Shown here piece after piece: positions 59,003-64,000 of a DNA stretch of 64,000 bases. Positions within the stretch are counted from its first letter, which is position 1, and each line of letters opens with the position of its first letter. The DNA is from Bacteroides sp. Marseille-P3684 (GTDB lineage: Bacteria; Bacteroidota; Bacteroidia; Bacteroidales; Bacteroidaceae). The position numbers were made by a program, and so were the translations under genes. The stretch lies in NCBI RefSeq assembly GCF_900291465.1, contig NZ_LT985808.1, forward strand, positions 1,001,730-1,065,729, read 5' to 3'. The notes below the pieces were generated by a model that had not been told where the DNA came from, did not search any database, and worked only from the letters and a program-made list of their open reading frames with translations.

Positions 59003-61942
59003 ATGTTTAAGGTACTTGTTTTATGTATTGCCCTGGTCATGAGCCCATGTCTCATGGCTGGGGATTTGATTGGTAAATATCAGAATCCTGTTGTGGATTA
59101 TAGTTTACCTGATCCTTCTGTTGTCTTGGCTGATGATGGCTTCTTTTATCTGTATGCAACAGAAGATATTCATAATATTCCGATTCATCGCTCTAAGGAT
59201 TTGGTCCATTGGGAATTCGTGGGTACGGCATTCACCGATGAGACCCGTCCGAATTTTGAGCCTAAAGGAGGCTTGTGGGCTCCGGATATCAATAAAATTG
59301 GTAATAAGTATGTGCTCTATTATTCAATGTCACATTGGGGCGGTGAATGGACTTGTGGTATCGGAGTGGCGGTAGCTGATAGTCCGATGGGGCCTTTTCA
59401 TGACAGAGGAATGATGTTCCGTAGCAATGAAATTGGCATTCAAAATTGTATAGACCCTTTTTACATCGAAGATGAAGGCAAAAAATATTTGTTTTGGGGT
59501 AGCTTTCATGGTATTTACGGGGCAGAGTTGACCAATGACGGTCTGGCTTTGAAACCGGGATGTGAAAAGAAGCACATAGCTGGAAATGCTTATGAGGGTA
59601 CTTATATTTATAAAAAAGATAATCATTACTATTTGTTTGCATCTACTGGGACTTGTTGTGAAGGGGTGAATAGCTCTTATCAAACTGTTGTTGGGCGTTC
59701 TGACTCTTTATTGGGACCTTATGTGGATAAGTCTGGTCAGGGAATGCTAGAGAATCATCATGAATTGCTGATTGGGAAAAATAAACATTTTGTAGGTACT
59801 GGTCATAATGCAGAACTGATTACGGATGATAGAGGTACAGATTGGATTTTATATCATGGCGTAGATGTAACAAATCCTCATGGGCGTGTCCTTTTACTTG
59901 ATCGGGTAGATTGGCAGGATGAATGGCCGGTGGTGGATGGGAAGTCAGCTTCTAGAGAGAGTAAGTCTCCCTACTTTTTATCAACGGTGTTGAAGACTGT
60001 CCTATCGTTAAAGAAACCGGGAAATGATGCTGTAGATTATCATTTATACAGTCATAAGTTGTCTGATGATTACTTTGATTATGAGTGGATGTCTGACGTA
60101 GCTTTACCTGTAAGGGTTATGCAGAAAATTGAGAATAGATCCGGACGAACGCAGTTGATAACCCAGCTCACAGCTATGAAGGATATTTATTTTCATTTCA
60201 GGCAATGGTTGGATTCCGGATTCCCACACGATTCCTGCTTGTTTTATATGCCGGGGTTTTGGTATCGTCGTAATTTGCGTTCCCCTAGAGAAGCACCTTC
60301 TTTTTATACATCCGATAGTTGGACCGTGCGAGAGGATCGTCTGAGCACTCCTTTAACAGGAGTGTTTAATCCTGTAGATGGACGTTTTTTGACAGTCAGC
60401 CGACTTGGAGTATGGAAACAGGATGCCTTGTCTGTTCATCAGGAGGGTGAAGTCATTCTTTCTGGAAGGACTTCTGTTGGGTTTACCGGATTTGAAAATC
60501 AGGCGGGGATAGCTGGGCTGGTTTTTGGATTTCCTTATCAGGAAACCCCGAAAAGCTATATAAGGAAATTGACTTTAGCGCCAGAGGTTACAACTTTCCA
60601 ATTGTTAAAGAAAGGAGAGACAATATCATTGACATGGGAACTCAATGAAAATAGTGCAAAAGATTTCTCTGATTTTGTACGTCAGACTTGGGAATACAGT
60701 TTTGATACTTATCATCCTTCTCCGGTAGATACGATATATACTGTGGCAGAGGTAAAGAGGACATTGAGCCGGTATTTTACAGATAGCTTTGTCGACAAGT
60801 ATCCATTAGCGTACAATTCAGGAGCACATATCCATACGGATGACTGTATGCCCGGGGGAGTAGCTGAAGTAGGATTTATAGGCAGAACGCTTCTTAATGC
60901 GTTCAATGCTTGGGAATATGGATGGATGATGTCACGGGAAGATTTAAAGTTAAAAAGTTCACAGATTTTTGATTCTTATTTGCATCATGGTTTTACTCCA
61001 AGTGGTTTTTTTCGGGAATATGTTGATTTTGACCGTTTACAGGAGGAGAAGAGCCTAAGTATACGACGTCAGTCGGAAGGGATATATGCCATGCTTCATT
61101 ATTTGCATTACGAGCGGATGAATGGTCGACGACATATGGATTGGGAGAAGCGCATACGTCGTCTGTTGAACAATTTGTTGATGTTACAGTCTGAGGATGG
61201 AAGTTTTCCACGTAAATTCCGAGAGGACAGGTCTATCATAGATGAGAGTGGAGGAAGTACACCGTCAGCTACATTGCCGCTGGTAATGGGGTATAAATAC
61301 TTTAATGATAAGCGTTATCTGAATGCAGCCAAACGAACAGTTGCTTATTTGGAGCAGGAACTGATAGCTAAGGCTGATTATTTTTCTTCTACATTAGATG
61401 CTAATTGTGAAGATAAGGAAGCATCGCTTTATGCTGCTACTGCAACTTATTATTTGGCATTGGTAACAAAAGGGAATGAACATGCTCATTATGCTGGATT
61501 AAGTCGGAAGGCTGCTTATTTTGCCTTGTCATGGTATTATGTTTGGGATGTTCCCTTTGCTCCGGGGCAGATGCTGGGGGATTTGGGTTTGCATACCCGT
61601 GGTTGGGGTAATGTTTCGGTAGAAAATAATCACATTGATGTGTTTGTTTTTGAATTTGCTGATGTACTTCGGTGGCTTTCTTTGAAATATGGGGAGTCTC
61701 GCTTTGCATCTATGGCTGAAGTGATTTCAACATCAATGCGTCAATTATTGCCTGTTGAAGGACGTTTATGTGGTATTGCGAAGCCGGGATATTATCCGGA
61801 AGTTGTACAGCATACTACTTGGGATTATGGGCATAATGGTAAAGGATTTTATAACAATATATTCGCTCCCGGATGGACTGTGGCTTCTTTATGGGAACTT
61901 TATACTCCTGGACGTGCTGAGCGTTTTTTGCTTGAAGAGTGA
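59003..61942 (+). CDS. GH43 enzyme fused to a large uncharacterised helical (alpha/alpha-toroid-like) domain
   Basis: The 979-aa secreted protein (signal peptide to about Ala19) begins with a GH43 propeller, residues about 25-325. Catalytic candidates are Asp37 (LPDPSV), the Asp in NCIDPFYIEDEGKKYLFWGSFHGIYGAEL and the Glu in AYEGTYIYKK. The remaining ~640 residues do not match a family I recognise. A beta-rich part (about 330-550) leads into repeated helical hairpins with small-residue/aromatic motifs (RRQSEGIYAMLHYLHYERM; RRLLNNLLMLQSEDGSFPRKF; AATATYYLALVTKG; WDVPFAPGQMLGDLGLHTRGWG), like an (alpha/alpha)n barrel glycosidase. It is the last gene before a strong terminator. A second glycan-active domain is likely but unproven. 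Confidence 0.8.
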   Translation: MFKVLVLCIALVMSPCLMAGDLIGKYQNPVVDYSLPDPSVVLADDGFFYLYATEDIHNIPIHRSKDLVHWEFVGTAFTDETRPNFEPKGGLWAPDINKIGNKYVLYYSMSHWGGEWTCGIGVAVADSPMGPFHDRGMMFRSNEIGIQNCIDPFYIEDEGKKYLFWGSFHGIYGAELTNDGLALKPGCEKKHIAGNAYEGTYIYKKDNHYYLFASTGTCCEGVNSSYQTVVGRSDSLLGPYVDKSGQGMLENHHELLIGKNKHFVGTGHNAELITDDRGTDWILYHGVDVTNPHGRVLLLDRVDWQDEWPVVDGKSASRESKSPYFLSTVLKTVLSLKKPGNDAVDYHLYSHKLSDDYFDYEWMSDVALPVRVMQKIENRSGRTQLITQLTAMKDIYFHFRQWLDSGFPHDSCLFYMPGFWYRRNLRSPREAPSFYTSDSWTVREDRLSTPLTGVFNPVDGRFLTVSRLGVWKQDALSVHQEGEVILSGRTSVGFTGFENQAGIAGLVFGFPYQETPKSYIRKLTLAPEVTTFQLLKKGETISLTWELNENSAKDFSDFVRQTWEYSFDTYHPSPVDTIYTVAEVKRTLSRYFTDSFVDKYPLAYNSGAHIHTDDCMPGGVAEVGFIGRTLLNAFNAWEYGWMMSREDLKLKSSQIFDSYLHHGFTPSGFFREYVDFDRLQEEKSLSIRRQSEGIYAMLHYLHYERMNGRRHMDWEKRIRRLLNNLLMLQSEDGSFPRKFREDRSIIDESGGSTPSATLPLVMGYKYFNDKRYLNAAKRTVAYLEQELIAKADYFSSTLDANCEDKEASLYAATATYYLALVTKGNEHAHYAGLSRKAAYFALSWYYVWDVPFAPGQMLGDLGLHTRGWGNVSVENNHIDVFVFEFADVLRWLSLKYGESRFASMAEVISTSMRQLLPVEGRLCGIAKPGYYPEVVQHTTWDYGHNGKGFYNNIFAPGWTVASLWELYTPGRAERFLLEE

Positions 61943-62025
61943 AAGAAAGGAGTGATTGGCTTAAAATAAATTGGACATGTGCAAGAAACAGCATCCATAA
62001 AGAATGCAAAATGTGAATTCCCTTA

Positions 62026-62093
62026 AAGCCGGATGTATATCCATCATCATATTATTATATGATTCATATGGATATATAATCCGGCTTCTTTTT
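62026..62093 (+). terminator. Strong intrinsic terminator ending the second PUL
   Basis: AAGCCGGAT-G-TATATCCAT (62026-62044) pairs with ATGGATATA...ATCCGGCTT (62068-62087), followed by CTTTTT. It lies 84 bp after the last PUL gene. Confidence 0.88.
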
Positions 62094-62708
62094 CAGACTT
62101 CGTCCTTCAAAAATGTTTTGATTTATAATTGCTTATACTGTAATTGTTTGTAGATTTGAGAGCGTGTCATGATGAGCAATACGTCCCCTTTTTCGTTAAC
62201 TAAAAAGAGCAGTTCGTTTTCTTCAAGCAGCGATATTTTGAAGATTTCTTTGATTGATGTGTCTCAAATGCCTGAAAAGAGAGCCAGTGGGGGCATAAAA
62301 TAGTTTAATAAGCCAATCCATACCTTCTTTTCTCATCTTTACACACATCTTTTTTATATTGAAGGTAATGGCAAGGAAGGAGAAGTCCATAAACGTTTCT
62401 GTCCACCTGCATGAATTCGCCGCCCTGTGTTGGCGCACGGTCTGCAAATAGCCCCCTTTTGTCGAATCCTTTAACGGCACTCGTTGATTTGTACAGACTG
62501 GTAAATTCCCAACCATTAGTCGAAAGAACAAAAAAGAGAGTGAGTTTAATCACCCTCTTTCAATGAGCCATTTGTGAAGCGTTTATGAAGCGTTTTTTAC
62601 TATTTGTCCTGACTTCGTCACTCAAAAAAGTCTAATTTTACAAAGCGTTGATAAATAGAATTTTGTAATTTTGCATCACCCATTTTAGGGTGACACGGTT
62701 CAAAAAAT
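62094..62708. other. Insertion-sequence debris and IS leader region
   Basis: Between the PUL terminator and the transposase gene there is no intact gene. It contains a broken transposase fragment (62223-62553, - strand) and similar short segments GACTTCGTC...TCAAAAA near 62098 and 62612, possibly old IS ends. TAATTTTG at 62666-62673 is a -7 type element for the transposase. Confidence 0.45.
62223..62553 (-). pseudogene. Transposase remnant (C-terminal fragment, frameshifted)
   Basis: One - strand frame contains ETFMDFSFLAITFNIKKMCVKMRKEGMDWLIKLFYA, which resembles the C-terminal helix region of IS1182/IS5-type DDE transposases (MDFxFxAIxFNIxKM). The upstream part of that domain is not in frame: an overlapping frame carries a different short stretch. 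No complete transposase or terminal repeats are present, so it is a decayed fragment. Confidence 0.5.
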
Positions 62709-64000
62709 ATGTTTATACGAAGGAAAAAATATCCCTCAGGCAATGTTGGCATAATTGTCACAGAGAAGATTAATGGCAAAATGAATGAACTTGCCACAAT
62801 CGGCATAGCCAAGGAACCCGAAGATCTTGACTCACTCATATCTAAAGCCCATGAGTGGATTGACAGGGAGCAAGAACGCCGGCATCCCCGTCTGGATCTT
62901 TTCGGCGAGGATCGTAAGGGGTGTGAAACGGAACTTCTGAATGCCGAGCAAATGCTTTCATGTATTACCAACATATCGATTAACGGGGCAGACCTGATAC
63001 TTGACCGTGTGTTTGACAGTGTGGGCTTCAACCGGATCGAGGATCCGGTGTTCCGACAGCTGGTAAAGGCGCGGTTGGCCTATCCGGCAAGCAAGGCGGC
63101 TACTGCCGAGTACCTGAAAAACCATTTCGATGAGGATGTCAGTCTGTCGAAGATATACCGTTATTTGGACAAGCTCAGCGACAGTCAGCATGAAATTGTC
63201 CAGGATATAAGCGTACTGCATACAAGGCAGGTGTTGAACGGCCGCATCGGTGTTTTGTTCTATGATGTGACCACTCTTTATTTTGAGGCGGATTATGAAG
63301 ATGAATTGCGAAAGACAGGATTTTCCAAAGAAGGACGGCACAGGAATCCACAGATCATCCTCGGACTGCTCGTCAGCGTCGGAGGCTATCCGCTGGCTTA
63401 TTGCATACATGAAGGGAACAAGTATGAAGGTCACACGATGCTGCCGGTAGTGACGGAATTTGTACGGAAATATAAATTGGAAGACTTTATTGTCGTAGCC
63501 GACTCCGGACTGATGAACAGCGACAATATAGCAGACTTGGAAGCAAACGGTTACAAATATATTATCGGTGCGAAAATCAAGAACGAAAGCAAAAGGATAC
63601 AGGAATGGATACTCAATCAGCCCAAAGTTGACAAGCAGATGGTGGAATACGACAAGGGAGGCAGCAGACGTCTGCTTGTGGGATATACAGACGACCGTGC
63701 CCGCAAGGATGCCCACAACAGGGAAAAGGGGATACAACGTCTGGAAAAGGCATACCAACGTGGCACCCTGACGAAAGACAACATAAACAAGCGAGGTTAT
63801 AACAAGTTCTTGAAGATGAAGGGCGACATTAAGGTGACCATCAATTACGACAAACTTGAGGCTGACGCGAAATGGGACGGGCTGAAAGGATATCTTACCA
63901 ATACAAATATCCCGACCGGTGAAGTATATGCCGCATATCATAACCTATGGCATGTCGAAAGGGCTTTCCGCATCTCAAAATCGAAGATAGAGATACGACC
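62709..64000 (+). CDS. IS1634-family transposase, N-terminal part (runs off the window)
   Basis: The frame opens at ATG 62709 (FIRRKKYPSGNVGIIVTEKING) and stays open to the last base, giving at least 430 residues. It has IS1634-type DDE features: VLFYDVTTLYFEADYEDELRKTGFSKEGRHRNPQIILGLLVS with the first Asp, FIVVADSGLMNSDNIADL with the second, and near the end YHNLWHVERAFRISKSKIEIRP, which contains the Glu region. It moves by cut-and-paste transposition. It lies directly beyond the AT-rich PUL and has intermediate GC. The C-terminus and right end of the element are outside the window. Confidence 0.88.
   Translation, partial: MFIRRKKYPSGNVGIIVTEKINGKMNELATIGIAKEPEDLDSLISKAHEWIDREQERRHPRLDLFGEDRKGCETELLNAEQMLSCITNISINGADLILDRVFDSVGFNRIEDPVFRQLVKARLAYPASKAATAEYLKNHFDEDVSLSKIYRYLDKLSDSQHEIVQDISVLHTRQVLNGRIGVLFYDVTTLYFEADYEDELRKTGFSKEGRHRNPQIILGLLVSVGGYPLAYCIHEGNKYEGHTMLPVVTEFVRKYKLEDFIVVADSGLMNSDNIADLEANGYKYIIGAKIKNESKRIQEWILNQPKVDKQMVEYDKGGSRRLLVGYTDDRARKDAHNREKGIQRLEKAYQRGTLTKDNINKRGYNKFLKMKGDIKVTINYDKLEADAKWDGLKGYLTNTNIPTGEVYAAYHNLWHVERAFRISKSKIEIR

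Overview
The window looks like a chromosomal stretch of a gut-type Bacteroidales bacterium. The evidence is SusC/SusD with hybrid two-component regulators, lipoproteins with acidic residues after the lipobox cysteine, a recurring TAnnTTTG (-7 type) promoter motif, a DUF4250 protein, a Bacteroidales-type tyrosine recombinase and many GH43/GH115/GH97/GH95 enzymes. Most of the first 44 kb is strongly GC-rich, which is unusual for Bacteroides proper. The genus cannot be fixed from the sequence alone.

Region 1 (1-18.05 kb) is a polysaccharide utilisation locus for substituted (arabino-/glucurono-)xylan that began upstream of the window. On the + strand it holds the C-terminus of a GH115 alpha-glucuronidase, GH43-CBM6, GH97, a GH43-CBM6-CE1 fusion, a CE6-GH95 fusion and a GH43 with a C-terminal concanavalin-like domain. 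A repeat-rich intergenic stretch follows, then a hybrid two-component sensor/regulator (HTCS) on the - strand and a divergent GH8 exo-oligoxylanase. Together these would strip glucuronate, arabinose, acyl groups and rare galactose/fucose decorations and trim the backbone in the periplasm.

Region 2 (18.2-27.7 kb) begins with exodeoxyribonuclease III and a DUF6198-cytidylate-kinase-like fusion, followed by a lower-GC patch. In that patch a small AraC-type regulator is split: its N-terminal half is at 20.8 kb (+) and its C-terminal half at 24.5-24.7 kb (-). The breakpoints coincide with a 17-bp inverted repeat, and a 1100-aa coiled-coil surface lipoprotein gene lies between them. I read this as an invertible (phase-variable) 3.7-kb segment, currently in the orientation that breaks the regulator. 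About 0.5 kb beyond it is an array of four palindromes spaced exactly 22 bp apart. A beta-propeller lipoprotein and a flavodoxin/ferredoxin protein follow.

Region 3 (27.7-42.3 kb) is mostly housekeeping: DUF488, a KduI isomerase that carries a Sec signal peptide beside an orphan PTS-type EIIC (GatC-like) permease, TIGR02757, a CorC/HlyC-type membrane protein with a structured leader, DUF4250, an Ntn (choloylglycine-hydrolase-like) amidase, YitT, a CCA-adding enzyme, a small lipoprotein, and a glycine-betaine-type ABC transporter operon headed by an outer-membrane barrel gene. Two copies of a 68-bp palindromic repeat lie in intergenic DNA of regions 1 and 3.

Region 4 (42.9-64 kb) starts with a tyrosine recombinase. 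It then changes abruptly to AT-rich DNA carrying a second PUL: HTCS, GH105, GH115, SusC, SusD, a GH43 lipoprotein, and a 979-aa GH43 fused to an unassigned helical domain. The PUL ends at a strong terminator and is followed by a transposase remnant and an IS1634-type transposase that runs off the window. The base composition and flanking recombination genes suggest horizontal acquisition.
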